Shown in pieces: positions 1 to 7,955 of a stretch of DNA of 64,000 nucleotides (position 1 is its first letter; every line of letters begins with the position of its first letter). The position numbers were made by a program, and so were the translations under genes. The DNA is from a bacterium (GTDB lineage Bacteria > Zixibacteria > MSB-5A5 > WJJR01). Under the pieces are notes generated by a model. It was not told where the DNA came from. It did not search any database and saw nothing but the letters and a program-made list of their open reading frames with translations. The stretch is taken from contig JAKAKI010000006.1 in the NCBI GenBank assembly GCA_021813505.1, positions 18,234-82,233 on the forward strand, given 5' to 3'.

Positions 1-369
1 ATGGAAGAATACGAGCGCCCGCTCTTTGTCTACAACTGGCCGACCGAGTGCAAAGCGTTCTACATGAAACGCAATCCGGAACGGCCCGACGTCGTCCTCT
101 GCGATGATCTGCTCGGTCCCGAAGGATACGGCGAACTCATCGGTGGCTCGCAGCGCGAGGATGATCATGATCTGCTTTTGGAGCGCATCCGGGCACAAAA
201 GCTTCCGGAGGAGTCGTACGCCTGGTATCTCGATTTGCGCAAATACGGTTCGGTTCCTCACGCTGGTTTCGGCCTCGGACTCGAACGCGTCGTCGGCTGG
301 GTCTGCGGCCTCGAACATGTTCGCGAGACAATTCCCTTTGCGAGAACAATAGGACGGTTGTATCCATAG
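1..369 (+). CDS. asnS: Asparaginyl-tRNA synthetase, C-terminal part (cut by window edge)
   Basis: This is the C-terminal end of a class II aminoacyl-tRNA synthetase, most like AsnRS, which charges tRNA-Asn with asparagine in the cytoplasm. Class II motif 3 is visible as [10 protein letters not shown] near residue 90 of the visible part, and the ending [17 protein letters not shown] matches the usual AsnRS tail. About 120 residues are seen where the family has 430-460, so the ATG at position 1 is internal and the gene begins upstream of the window. AspRS has a similar fold, but the [15 protein letters not shown] stretch and the short tail favour AsnRS. The family call is firm; the Asn specificity is slightly less so. 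Confidence 0.9.
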   Translation: MEEYERPLFVYNWPTECKAFYMKRNPERPDVVLCDDLLGPEGYGELIGGSQREDDHDLLLERIRAQKLPEESYAWYLDLRKYGSVPHAGFGLGLERVVGWVCGLEHVRETIPFARTIGRLYP

Positions 370-391
370 AAAATGGAAAGCGAGGGAACAA

Positions 392-592
392 ATGAACGGC
401 AAGGGCATTCGAATCGTCGGCCTCTTCTGCGTCCCAGTGATTGCGCTCCAGTTGATGCATGAGGCGCATGCTGGCCTGGCGCCGCAGCCTCACGACCCCG
501 AACTGCCGCAGAACTATCGATCTACCTGTGAAGTTGCGGCATACACTTCGGCGTCGGTGACTCACAGCATGCCGATTCGAGGACAGTTGTGA
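392..592 (+). CDS. Possible small secreted protein, 66 aa
   Basis: A 66-codon frame lies 22 bp after asnS. It begins with a signal-peptide-like segment: a charged start (MNGKGIR), a hydrophobic run (IVGLFCVPVIALQL), then an A-H-A possible cleavage site before GLAPQP. A GAGGGA stretch lies about 8 bases upstream of the ATG and could bind ribosomes. No domain is recognised after the signal and the protein would be about 40 residues when mature. It may instead be the 5' remnant of a longer secreted gene broken by the repeat-rich, RAYT-carrying sequence that follows. Bases 593-733 after it hold no other recognisable gene. Confidence 0.3.
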   Translation: MNGKGIRIVGLFCVPVIALQLMHEAHAGLAPQPHDPELPQNYRSTCEVAAYTSASVTHSMPIRGQL

Positions 593-733
593 GGCGCTTC
601 TACCGCAAGTAGCGGATAGGGCTGTTCCCGAACGCGTTTGTGCCGCAATCGTTCTTTCGGACCTGGCAACGATCGCACCGAAGTTCTCCTGCATCCGCAA
701 GTAGGGTCGCTATCTAGAGGCGGCAGAAGCACG

Positions 734-1546
734 ATGGCAACTAAGAACCAAAAGTCTGGTCACAGGCGTTCGATCCGGTTGAAAGGGTACGACTACTCTC
801 AGCCCGGGGCGTATTTCTTCACTTCCTGTGCTCTGAGGCGGATGTGTCTGTTCGGCGATTTGCGCGACAATCAGATGCAACTTAGCCGTTTTGGGGTTAT
901 TGTGCAAGAGTGCTGGAGGCAACTCCCCTATCATTATCAGGGCGTATCCCTAGATGCTTTCATCGTGATGCCAAATCACGTCCACGGGATCATTCTATTG
1001 GGTGATTCAAGTAGGTCAGGCGCGGGTGAGAGCAGGGCGGGTCTTAGACCCGCCCCTACGGCTGCTCCTGATGAGTGTTCATCGCGTAGAGAGACGGACG
1101 CCGGACTCTCTGTCGCGGATGTCCCTGTTATGTTGACTTCGACTGTAGGGGCGGGTCTAGGACCCGCCCCCACGAGCCAGCATGTCGAGAACTCCTCGAC
1201 CGTGAGGACAGATTGCGTGCATGCAGTTACAGCTGGATCTACCATTTCAGTTGAAACTGTAGGGGCGGGTCTAAGACCCGCCCTTCCCTCCACGGCAAAC
1301 AACGGACCGCGCTTATTCGAGATCATCCGTGCATTCAAGTCCTTCTCGTCGCGTGCGATTAACGAAATCCGCCGGACCCCTGGCCTCCCTGTCTGGCAGC
1401 GCAATTATTTCGAGCGCATCATCCGGGATGAAGATGGTCTCCGTCAAGCCCGTGGTTACATCCTTAACAACCCTCAGCGTTGGTCCGTCGATCACGAAAA
1501 TCCGGACTATCTCGTAACATCTAAGGCAGCAAACGCAATCCTATGA
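734..1546 (+). CDS. REP-associated tyrosine transposase (RAYT, Y1/IS200-like)
   Basis: A 270-aa Y1-type HUH transposase of the RAYT group, single-domesticated relatives of IS200/IS605 transposases that process REP palindromes. The His-hydrophobic-His metal motif lies in FIVMPNHVHGIILLG (about residues 77-91). The front half (RLKGYDYSQPGAYFFTSCA) and the tail (LPVWQRNYFERIIRDEDG..ARGYILNNPQRW, with the catalytic Tyr in the YI/NY region) match the family. The ATG at 734 is chosen because the homology begins just after it, although the frame is open from 638. Between the HUH motif and the tail are about 80 extra residues made by three in-frame palindromes that encode repeats of GAGLRPAPT. The stop overlaps the leuS start (ATGA). 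No terminal repeats of a complete insertion sequence are seen. Confidence 0.88.
   Translation: MATKNQKSGHRRSIRLKGYDYSQPGAYFFTSCALRRMCLFGDLRDNQMQLSRFGVIVQECWRQLPYHYQGVSLDAFIVMPNHVHGIILLGDSSRSGAGESRAGLRPAPTAAPDECSSRRETDAGLSVADVPVMLTSTVGAGLGPAPTSQHVENSSTVRTDCVHAVTAGSTISVETVGAGLRPALPSTANNGPRLFEIIRAFKSFSSRAINEIRRTPGLPVWQRNYFERIIRDEDGLRQARGYILNNPQRWSVDHENPDYLVTSKAANAIL
1035..1059 (-). repeat. REP-like palindrome inside RAYT gene, copy 1
   Basis: Palindrome GGGCGGGTCT-T-AGACCCGCCC ending in CTAC, so that on the minus strand it reads GTAG followed by the palindrome. It is in frame within the transposase and encodes GRAGLRPAPT. Confidence 0.85.
1145..1170 (+). repeat. REP-like palindrome inside RAYT gene, copy 2
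   Basis: GTAG followed by GGGCGGGTCTAGGACCCGCC in the plus orientation. It is in frame and encodes VGAGLGPAPT. One base differs from a perfect palindrome. Confidence 0.85.
1259..1283 (+). repeat. REP-like palindrome inside RAYT gene, copy 3
   Basis: GTAG followed by GGGCGGGTCTAAGACCCGCC in the plus orientation, in frame and encoding VGAGLRPAL. Copies 2 and 3 point the same way and copy 1 is opposite. Confidence 0.85.
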
Positions 1547-4053
1547 CCATGACCGATCACAAACCACCCGCCGGTGCTCAACCTCTAGAGCCGCGCATCC
1601 CCGACCCGTCTGCCAAGTGGCAGAAGCGTTGGAACGACATGGCGCTCTTCAAGGCGCCCGAGTTCCCGCAGGGACGGAAATACTTCGTCATGCCGATGCT
1701 GCCGTATCCATCCGGCGACATCCACATGGGCCACTTCCGCAACTACTCCATGACCGATGCCATCGCGCGCAAGCGGATGATGGAAGGTTACGACGTACTG
1801 CACCCTTTAGGCTGGGACGCGTTCGGCCTTCCGGCGGAACAGGCCGCGATCAGCCGCAACCTGCATCCGGAAGAGTGGACGCTCGGAAACATTGCCCAAT
1901 CGAAAGCGACACTCCAGAAGGTCGGCATTTCATTCGACTGGTCGCGCGAGGTCGCCTCGTGTCTGCCCGACTACTACAAGTGGACCCAGTGGATGTTTCT
2001 CCAGTTGTACAAACACGGGCTCGCCTATCGCAAGGAATCAGAAGTCAACTGGTGCGGCACCTGTAACACGGTTCTCGCGAATGAACAGGCCGCCGGAGGC
2101 GTCTGCTGGCGTTGTGGCAATGCAGTTGGTCGCAAAACGCTGACGCAGTGGTTCTTCAAAATCACTGAATACGCCGCGCGTTTGCTGGACGACATTGACC
2201 ATCTCGACAACTGGCCGGATAACGTGCGCACGCTCCAGCGCAACTGGATCGGACGTTCCACCGGGGCCGAGGTCGAATTCCGGTTACCCGATGGTACAAA
2301 GATCCCGGTCTTCACAACCCGCCCGGATACGATCTATGGCGTAACGTTCATGGCCATTGCGCCGGACGCGCCCTTGCTGGCCTCTCTTGCGATTCCCGAC
2401 GCACGGCGAGCCGCCGTCGATGCCTTTGTCACGCGGACGCGCGGCAAACTCGCCGTCGAACGCATGGCCGACGAAGAGAAAGAAGGAGTCGATACCGGGA
2501 TCGTCGTGATCAATCCGGTGAGTGGTGAGCAAGTTCCTCTGTGGGTGGCATCATATGTCCTTTCGGGTTATGGTACCGGCTGTCTCATGGGCGTTCCGGC
2601 CCACGACCAGCGTGACTTTGAATTCGCCCGAAAGTACGGACTCCCCATTCGCCAGGTGATCAGGAGTGCCAATGAGGCTACCTCCGAAAGTGGTATGACG
2701 GTGGCAACCGAAGACTACGGCACCATGATCAACTCCGGCCCATTCAATGATCAAGTTGGTCAGGCGGGAGTCGACGCGGTGATTGCACATTTGGAGAAGA
2801 ATTGCATCGGCCGCGCCCAAATTCAGTACCGCCTGCGCGACTGGCTTGTCTCACGGCAGCGCTACTGGGGTGCTCCCATCCCGATGATCCACTGTGATGG
2901 CTGCGGCATCGTACCCGTACCGGAAAGCGACCTGCCGGTTCTTCTGCCCAAGGGCCACATCGACTTTCTCCCAAAAGGGCGTTCTCCTCTGGCGGATATT
3001 CCCGAGTACATAAACGTGAAATGTCCGAAATGCAATCGGCCCGCGCAGCGCGACCCCGACACCATGGACACGTTTCTCTGTTCATCCTGGTACTTCCTGC
3101 GCTACATCGATCCGAAGAACGATCAGGCGCCATTCGACAAGAAGAAGGCCGCCGCCTGGCTCCCGATCGATTATTACATGGGTGGAGTCGAGCATGCCAC
3201 CGGGCATCTGATCTACTTCCGGTTCTTCACGAAGTTCCTGAAGGATATCGGCTGGCTGACTGTCGATGAACCTGCCAGAATTCTCTTCAATCATGGCATG
3301 GTCATGGACTCCACCGGCCAGGTGATGTCCAAGTCGAAAGGCAACGTTGTCTCGCCGATCGACATGATGCGTCTTCACGGTGTCGATCCCACGCGCGTCG
3401 CGATGTTCTTCTCGTCTCCCGGCGACAAGGAAGTCCTCTGGAGTGAGACCGGTGTCGTGGGGGCCGAGCGGTTCATCCACCGCGTCGATCAGTTTGTCCG
3501 CAGTGCCAAAGCCGCGATTGGAGGAAAGTTTGATCCCGATGCCAGGTTTGACACGGCGAAACTGTCGGCGGCGGAGCGGGACATCTATCGCAAGCTGCAT
3601 CAGACGATTCTGAAAGTGGATCGTGATTTCGAGGTTATGCAACTCAACACGCACCTCTCCGCGGTCATGGAACTCTCCGGCGCGCTGGGCTCAGGCGAGA
3701 ATCTCCGGCCCGAGCTGCGGGCCGTCTGCGCCGCCACAATGGTGAAACTGCTCGCGCCCCTGACCCCGCACATGTCCGAAGAGTGGTGGGAGATCCTCGG
3801 CTTCGGTCCAACCATCTTTCGCGCCAAGTGGCCGTCTGTCGACGAGGCGGCACTACCCACCGACAGCGTGACGATCGCAGTGCAATTTAACGGAAAAGTC
3901 CGTGGACAACTGACAGTGCCCGCGGACGCTGACGAAAAGGCGGTGGTTGCCGCAGTCCAATCCGACGCGAAACTCGCCGCGCACCTGGCAGGGAAGAGCG
4001 TCGTGAAGACAATCCACGTCCCCGGCCGGCTGTTGAACATTGTTGTGAAGTAG
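1543..4053 (+). CDS. leuS: Leucyl-tRNA synthetase
   Basis: A full-length (836 aa) class I synthetase that attaches leucine to tRNA-Leu in the cytoplasm and hydrolyses mischarged products. The HIGH motif is present as HMGH at residues 61-64 and KMSKS as MSKSKGN near residue 595. A zinc-binding insert appears as WCGTCNTVLANEQ with a following CWRC. The CP1 editing domain shows TTRPDTIYGVTF and GTGCLMGVPAHDQRDFEFA. The C-terminal anticodon-binding and tRNA-contact domains end with VKTIHVPGRLLNIVV. The start overlaps the RAYT stop by ATGA; an in-frame ATG two codons later is also possible. A RAYT joined directly to leuS by overlapping codons suggests an insertion that left leuS with little leader of its own. 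Confidence 0.97.
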   Translation: MTMTDHKPPAGAQPLEPRIPDPSAKWQKRWNDMALFKAPEFPQGRKYFVMPMLPYPSGDIHMGHFRNYSMTDAIARKRMMEGYDVLHPLGWDAFGLPAEQAAISRNLHPEEWTLGNIAQSKATLQKVGISFDWSREVASCLPDYYKWTQWMFLQLYKHGLAYRKESEVNWCGTCNTVLANEQAAGGVCWRCGNAVGRKTLTQWFFKITEYAARLLDDIDHLDNWPDNVRTLQRNWIGRSTGAEVEFRLPDGTKIPVFTTRPDTIYGVTFMAIAPDAPLLASLAIPDARRAAVDAFVTRTRGKLAVERMADEEKEGVDTGIVVINPVSGEQVPLWVASYVLSGYGTGCLMGVPAHDQRDFEFARKYGLPIRQVIRSANEATSESGMTVATEDYGTMINSGPFNDQVGQAGVDAVIAHLEKNCIGRAQIQYRLRDWLVSRQRYWGAPIPMIHCDGCGIVPVPESDLPVLLPKGHIDFLPKGRSPLADIPEYINVKCPKCNRPAQRDPDTMDTFLCSSWYFLRYIDPKNDQAPFDKKKAAAWLPIDYYMGGVEHATGHLIYFRFFTKFLKDIGWLTVDEPARILFNHGMVMDSTGQVMSKSKGNVVSPIDMMRLHGVDPTRVAMFFSSPGDKEVLWSETGVVGAERFIHRVDQFVRSAKAAIGGKFDPDARFDTAKLSAAERDIYRKLHQTILKVDRDFEVMQLNTHLSAVMELSGALGSGENLRPELRAVCAATMVKLLAPLTPHMSEEWWEILGFGPTIFRAKWPSVDEAALPTDSVTIAVQFNGKVRGQLTVPADADEKAVVAAVQSDAKLAAHLAGKSVVKTIHVPGRLLNIVVK

Positions 4054-4076
4054 AGGGAAGTCTCGTTCAAGCCGTC

Positions 4077-4129
4077 GTCCATGTAGTCCACTTGGTCCAC
4101 CTCGTCCACTGGGTCCATATCGTCCACCC
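4077..4129 (+). repeat. Array of 9-bp units GTCCAYNNN (six units) running into plsY start
   Basis: Six consecutive units in strict 9-base phase: GTCCATGTA, GTCCACTTG, GTCCACCTC, GTCCACTGG, GTCCATATC, GTCCACCC. The first six bases are nearly constant and the last three vary. The array ends at the plsY ATG at 4130, so no Shine-Dalgarno sequence is visible for plsY. Confidence 0.9.
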
Positions 4130-4789
4130 ATGATCCTCGCCCTCTCCATTCTCCTCGCCTACTTCGCCGGTTCGATCCCCTCCGGTGTCTGGGTGGGGCG
4201 CATGGTGCGTGGCATCGACATCCGCCAGCAGGGCTCCGGCAACACCGGCGCCGCGAATGTGGCGCGGGTTATCGGCGTACCGTGGGGAATCCTGGTGGGA
4301 TTGATCGACGTGTTCAAGGGATTCGCGCCGGTATTCTGGCTCGGACCGTTGGCGGCCAATTCTGTCGGTTCCACACTTGGCTTGACCGATGTCCGCCTGA
4401 TACTTGGTGCGGTGGCGATTCTTGGCCATCTCTTTCCGATCTTCGCCGCCTTCAAGGGCGGCAAAGGCGTGCTGACCGGTATGGGCGTGATGATCGCCCT
4501 CATGCCGCTCGAGGTTGCAATCGCTGTCGGCGTCTGGGCCGCCGTCTTCGCCATCAGCCGCACTGTGTCTCTCGGCTCGCTGACTGCGGCGCTCGCGTTG
4601 GTCGTTGTGATCTTCGCGCGGCGATTCGTCTTCCATGTGCCGATCCCGAATTCGCTGGTCGTCGCAACTCTGCTGCTTGTCCTCTTGATCTTCTGGACCC
4701 ACCGTTCTAACATTCGCCGACTGGCCGAAGGCCGGGAAGCCCGTTTCGGAAAGAAGCTTCATGATCCAACCAATCCACAGGGTCAGTAG
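4130..4789 (+). CDS. plsY: Acyl-phosphate:glycerol-3-phosphate acyltransferase PlsY
   Basis: An inner-membrane enzyme that transfers the acyl group of acyl-phosphate (made by PlsX, encoded here at 56.6 kb) to the sn-1 position of glycerol-3-phosphate, giving lysophosphatidic acid. At 219 aa it has the usual size with five or so membrane segments. Family signatures are seen: SIPSGVWVGR near residue 16, GSGNTGAANVARVIG near 36-50, and KGGKGVLTGMG near 113-123. It is followed by gpsA, which supplies its glycerol-3-phosphate substrate, so the pair is functionally linked. Its start has no ribosome-binding site because a 9-bp repeat array directly precedes the ATG. Confidence 0.95.
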   Translation: MILALSILLAYFAGSIPSGVWVGRMVRGIDIRQQGSGNTGAANVARVIGVPWGILVGLIDVFKGFAPVFWLGPLAANSVGSTLGLTDVRLILGAVAILGHLFPIFAAFKGGKGVLTGMGVMIALMPLEVAIAVGVWAAVFAISRTVSLGSLTAALALVVVIFARRFVFHVPIPNSLVVATLLLVLLIFWTHRSNIRRLAEGREARFGKKLHDPTNPQGQ

Positions 4790-4822
4790 CGGGAAAACAC
4801 TAGAAGACACGCGCCCACCATC

Positions 4823-4853
4823 GTCCACTTAGTCCACTAGGTCCACTTAGTCC
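4823..4853 (+). repeat. Array of 9-bp units GTCCACTTA running into gpsA start
   Basis: Units GTCCACTTA, GTCCACTAG, GTCCACTTA and then GTCC joined to the gpsA ATG, so the start codon sits inside a fourth unit (GTCC-ATGCC). Same family and phase as the array before plsY. No Shine-Dalgarno sequence is visible. Confidence 0.9.
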
Positions 4854-5879
4854 ATGCCCCCAACGCCGCCCGCCAAACAAGTAGTCGCTGTTCTCGGTGC
4901 TGGAAGCTGGGGCATCGCGATTGCCCGTCTGCTCGACAGCGCCGGAAACTCCGTGCGCTTGTGGGAGTTCGATCCCAAGGCCGCTGCCTCACTGGCCAGC
5001 TCCCGCACCCTGCCCGACAAATTGCCTGGCATAGACTTACAGCCGTCAATTGAAGTAACAAATGACATCTCTTTGGCCGTCAACGACGCCAGCGCGATTC
5101 TCTTCGTAACCCCATCTTCCGCTATTCGTCCGACCGCTCACGCAATCAGCGCTTCGGTATCTCCAGACGCGATTGTCGTCAGTCTTGCCAAGGGAATCGA
5201 GATCGACACCGGTCTCCGCATGACCCAGATCATCGCCTCCGAGATGCAAGGCCGTCCGGTGGTCGCGTTGGTTGGCCCGTCCCATGCCGAAGAAGTCGCG
5301 CGCGGAATCCCCACCGCGGTGGTCGCCGCCAGCGAGCATTTGGCATCGGCCACGCGGACTCAGGATCTCTTCTCAACCGAACGATTCCGTGTGTACACGA
5401 GTGAGGATACAATCGGCGTCGAACTGGCCGCAGCACTCAAGAACATCGTCGCCATCGCCGCCGGAATCGTTGATGGACTCGGCTATGAGAGTGCGGATAA
5501 CCTCAAGGGAGCCTTGATGACACGCGGGCTCGCCGAAATCACCCGTCTCGGGGTCAAGATGGGGGCGAAGGCCGAGACGTTTGCGGGCCTCTCTGGCGTC
5601 GGCGATCTGATCACGACCTGCCTATCGCGGCATTCTCGCAACCGCCACGTCGGCGAACAGGTCGGCCGCGGACGTCTGTTGAATGACGTGCTAGCGTCGA
5701 TGACCATGGTCGCCGAAGGCGTCAACACAACCAAGGCCGCACTGCGTCTGGCCGAGATCCATCAAGTCGACATGCCGATTGCGCGCGCCGTCTCCACCGT
5801 TCTTTTCGAAGGCCGTCCCGCCGGCCAGGTCCTGCGCGACCTGATGACCCGCCCGCCCCAGCCCGAAATCCGACGGTAA
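4854..5879 (+). CDS. gpsA: NAD(P)H-dependent glycerol-3-phosphate dehydrogenase
   Basis: A 341-aa cytoplasmic enzyme that reduces dihydroxyacetone phosphate to sn-glycerol-3-phosphate for phospholipid synthesis. The N-terminal Rossmann motif is VAVLGAGSWGIAIARLL (about residues 10-26). KGIE near residue 115, GPSHAEEVARGIPTA near 140-154, and the catalytic-lysine region ELAAALKNIVAIAAGIVDGL near 189-208 are all present, and GLSGVGDLITTC lies near 243. It follows plsY and the two make a lipid-precursor unit. The length and motifs are typical. Confidence 0.96.
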   Translation: MPPTPPAKQVVAVLGAGSWGIAIARLLDSAGNSVRLWEFDPKAAASLASSRTLPDKLPGIDLQPSIEVTNDISLAVNDASAILFVTPSSAIRPTAHAISASVSPDAIVVSLAKGIEIDTGLRMTQIIASEMQGRPVVALVGPSHAEEVARGIPTAVVAASEHLASATRTQDLFSTERFRVYTSEDTIGVELAAALKNIVAIAAGIVDGLGYESADNLKGALMTRGLAEITRLGVKMGAKAETFAGLSGVGDLITTCLSRHSRNRHVGEQVGRGRLLNDVLASMTMVAEGVNTTKAALRLAEIHQVDMPIARAVSTVLFEGRPAGQVLRDLMTRPPQPEIRR

Positions 5880-5891
5880 TTAAGACAGTCT

Positions 5892-6294
5892 GGGTGCCCC
5901 ACAGCTTGCTGTGGGAATGACGGTTCGCGCCATACGGATTCGGTCGTGAAATCGATCCCCTCTACGGCGAACTGGGTTCCCCACAGCTTGCTGTGGGAAT
6001 GATGGTTCGCGCTATACGAATTCAATCGTGAAATCCATCTGTCCCACCGCAAGCCGTGGGGCACCCGGCGGAGACGCTCCTCGCAACGACAACTGTGCCT
6101 TTGCATTGCCAACGAGCAGTGTGATGTCGTTGCGAGGCGCAGCTCTTTGCGCCGAAGCAACCTATCCCTTACACAACTGCCGCTACCCTTGGAGGGCTTC
6201 TTCAACACGCCCCTTGCTGTGGGAATGATGGCTCGCGACATACGAATTCGGTTGTGAAATCCATCTACCCCACGGCAACCCGTGGGGCACCCCG
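5892..6294. repeat. Composite spacer of nested palindromic repeats
   Basis: No gene is seen in 5880-6365. The spacer holds three copies of a unit that begins CCCCACAGCTTGCTGTGGG and continues with a conserved arm ending in TCGTGAAATC (near 5892-5953, 5974-6034, 6211-6267). Two right-hand partners (CCGTGGGGCACCC near 6044-6066 and CGTGGGGCACC near 6269-6293) close inverted-repeat elements of about 85-95 bp. Between them, 6066-6190 holds a second family: GCTCCTCGCAACGAC ... GTCGTTGCGAGGCGC ... GAAGCAACCT. Confidence 0.85.
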
Positions 6295-6328
6295 TGATCC
6301 TCATGAAGTAAAATCGTTCCCCACTTCC

Positions 6329-6356
6329 ATTTTGAGTTTTCCCCGGAATTGCATAT
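6329..6356 (+). promoter_or_regulatory. Candidate sigma-70 promoter of the MerR-like gene
   Basis: TTGAGT and TATCTT lie 16 bases apart just upstream of the ATG at 6366. The predicted transcription start would fall almost at the ATG, which would give a leaderless message. This rests on sequence resemblance only. Confidence 0.3.
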
Positions 6357-6365
6357 CTTGGCCCC

Positions 6366-6761
6366 ATGACTCAGGATGTCGCCGAAACCGAAACTCTGAC
6401 CTCCGGTCTGCCCCGGCTCAAGCTCAAACGCCCGCCGGAACGGATGTACTACTCCATCGCGGAAGTGTCGGAGGAGACGCAACTCAAACCGTATGTCCTG
6501 CGTTTCTGGGAAAAAGAATTCCCGATGCTTCACCCCAAGAAGAATCGGGCCGGCAAACGTATTTACCAGCGCAAGGACATCGACGTGCTGTTGCGCATCA
6601 AGCATCTGCTGTACCAGGAAGGATTCACGATCGACGGCGCACGGACACGTTTGCGCGCGGAAATCGGCGGAGATGTCGAACAGCCCATCGAGGTCAAGGT
6701 CAAGCACGAGCTCGGCCTGATCCGTCGCGAATTGGAGGCCATCGCCGCCGTATTGCCATAG
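6366..6761 (+). CDS. MerR-family transcriptional regulator
   Basis: A 131-aa protein with an N-terminal MerR-type winged helix: YYSIAEVSEETQLKPYVLRFWEKEF (residues 29-53) is the helix-turn-helix with the conserved RFWE, followed by the wing region RAGKRIYQRKDIDVLLRIKHLL and a short C-terminal helix. It lacks the long effector-binding domain and cysteines of metal-sensing MerR proteins, so no ligand can be named. A MerR-like gene beside tRNA-Pro and near surE is an arrangement I recall from other bacteria, which suggests an old neighbourhood. The target genes are unknown. Confidence 0.9.
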   Translation: MTQDVAETETLTSGLPRLKLKRPPERMYYSIAEVSEETQLKPYVLRFWEKEFPMLHPKKNRAGKRIYQRKDIDVLLRIKHLLYQEGFTIDGARTRLRAEIGGDVEQPIEVKVKHELGLIRRELEAIAAVLP

Positions 6762-6812
6762 GTTTTGCATTTGTGCTGTGGCGGAGTGATTGCGTATCAA
6801 AGCCAGTTATGT

Positions 6813-6889
6813 CGGGGCGTGGCGCAGCCTGGTAGCGCACTCGCTTGGGGTGCGAGTGGTCGGCCGTTCAAATCGGCTCGCCCCGACCA
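6813..6889 (+). tRNA. tRNA-Pro (GGG)
   Basis: A 77-base cloverleaf. The acceptor CGGGGCG (6813-6819) pairs with CGCCCCG (6879-6885). The anticodon arm CTCGC-TTGGGGT-GCGAG gives anticodon GGG. The T loop is TTCAAAT. Discriminator A and CCA (6887-6889) are encoded. Confidence 0.97.
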
Positions 6890-6916
6890 TGAATCGGAGC
6901 GGTACCTGAATTCCTG

Positions 6917-6944
6917 GTGGGGCGGACACTCCTGTCCGCCTTTT
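6917..6944 (+). terminator. Hairpin after tRNA-Pro, probable terminator
   Basis: GGCGGACA-CTCC-TGTCCGCC followed by TTTTGATTTT, a strong hairpin with a T-run 30 bases after the tRNA. The same palindrome family occurs at five other spacers in this window, so it is a dispersed repeat that may have been taken over as a terminator. Confidence 0.55.
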
Positions 6945-7032
6945 GATTTTGGGGATAAGAGCCATCCTTCACCTGTGCCCGGGACACCGTGGGCGTGGTG
7001 AAGAGGTCTTTCGTAAAGGTGTGGCGGTCGTG

Positions 7033-7215
7033 TTAGGGGGAGACTGCTTCGGCGCAAAGAGCCGCGCCTCGCAACGACATCACACTCGTCGTTGGCAACG
7101 AAAAGGCAGAATCGTCATTGCGAGGAGCGTCTCCGCCGAAGGCGGAGGGAGCGACGAAGCAACCTCCCCCTTACACAACTGCAGCGATGTTGGGGGCAGG
7201 TTTTTCAACACGCCC
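7033..7215. repeat. Inverted-repeat element of the CTCGCAACGAC/GAAGCAACC family
   Basis: The 6945-7264 spacer has no gene. It holds an element with left arm GTTAGGGGGAGACTGCTTCG ... CCTCGCAACGAC and right arm GTCATTGCGAGGAGCG ... CGAAGCAACCTCCCCCTTAC, ending near TTTTTCAACACGCCC. A partner copy is in 6066-6215. Inside the right arm is a smaller hairpin, CTCCGCC-GAA-GGCGGAG. Confidence 0.75.
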
Positions 7216-7264
7216 ATCTTTCCCGTAACCCCTGCGGGAGGCTCCCGACTCAGAATTTGACCCC

Positions 7265-7933
7265 ATGCGATACCGCCTCATCATCCCCGTCTTCAACGCC
7301 GCCGCAACCCTCCCCGAGTTGATTGCCCGCATCCAGCGCACCGCACCGAGTATCGGCATCCTTGCCGTCAACGATGGCTCGACCGACCACTCAGCGTCCG
7401 TCCTTGAGGAACTGGGCATCGAAACAATCCGCCACCCCGTCAACCGCGGCAAGGGAGAGGCGCTCCGGACCGGTTTCGCCGCCGTCCTCAGGGATTCCGT
7501 CGATGCCATTGTCCATCTGGACGCCGACCTGCAACATGAGCCTGAGTTCTTGCCGGAATTCTTCCACGCTTTCGAATCGGGGGACGGCGATCTGATCATC
7601 GGCACCCGCGACTTCCATTCCGGCGAAATGCCACTTCTGCGCCAGATGTCCAACCGCATGACCAGTTGGGCAGTGCGCCAGCTGACCGGAGCCGCCATCG
7701 CCGATTCGCAGTCCGGGTATCGCTTGATCGGCCGCCGCGTGCTCGAAACAATTCATCCAAAATCCCACCGCTTCGACTTCGAATCCGAGTATCTTGTTCT
7801 GGCCGCGCGGGCGGGATTCAAAATCGGTGCAGTCCGCGTGTCAACCGTGTATCATGGCGAGCCATCCGCCATCCGGCCCTGGCGCGACACGATGCGATTT
7901 TTGAGACTGAGCAAATTCATCTGGAAATTATAG
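7265..7933 (+). CDS. Family 2 glycosyltransferase (polyprenyl-phosphate sugar transferase-like)
   Basis: A 222-aa GT-A enzyme that would transfer a sugar from a nucleotide donor. LIIPVFNAAATLPELI is the family's first strand, VNDGSTD near residue 37 binds the nucleotide, and VHLDADLQH near residue 85 is the DxD metal site. The back half (GTRDFHSGEMPLLRQMSNRMTSW; DSQSGYRLIGR; HRFDFESEYLVLAARAGFK) is like dolichol/polyprenyl-phosphate mannosyl- or glucosyltransferases. No membrane segments follow the catalytic domain. The donor and acceptor cannot be told from sequence alone. Confidence 0.88.
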   Translation: MRYRLIIPVFNAAATLPELIARIQRTAPSIGILAVNDGSTDHSASVLEELGIETIRHPVNRGKGEALRTGFAAVLRDSVDAIVHLDADLQHEPEFLPEFFHAFESGDGDLIIGTRDFHSGEMPLLRQMSNRMTSWAVRQLTGAAIADSQSGYRLIGRRVLETIHPKSHRFDFESEYLVLAARAGFKIGAVRVSTVYHGEPSAIRPWRDTMRFLRLSKFIWKL

Positions 7934-7955
7934 CCAAGCCCAACGAGGAGGCCAC

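Noticed and set aside
734..1546. Complete IS200/IS605 insertion sequence
   Set aside because: There is no TnpB, no flanking terminal hairpins with target sites, and the protein has RAYT features. It is treated as a stand-alone RAYT.
4077..4129. Possible CRISPR array
   Set aside because: The unit is 9 bp with no spacers of fixed larger size and no cas genes are present. It is a short in-phase array.
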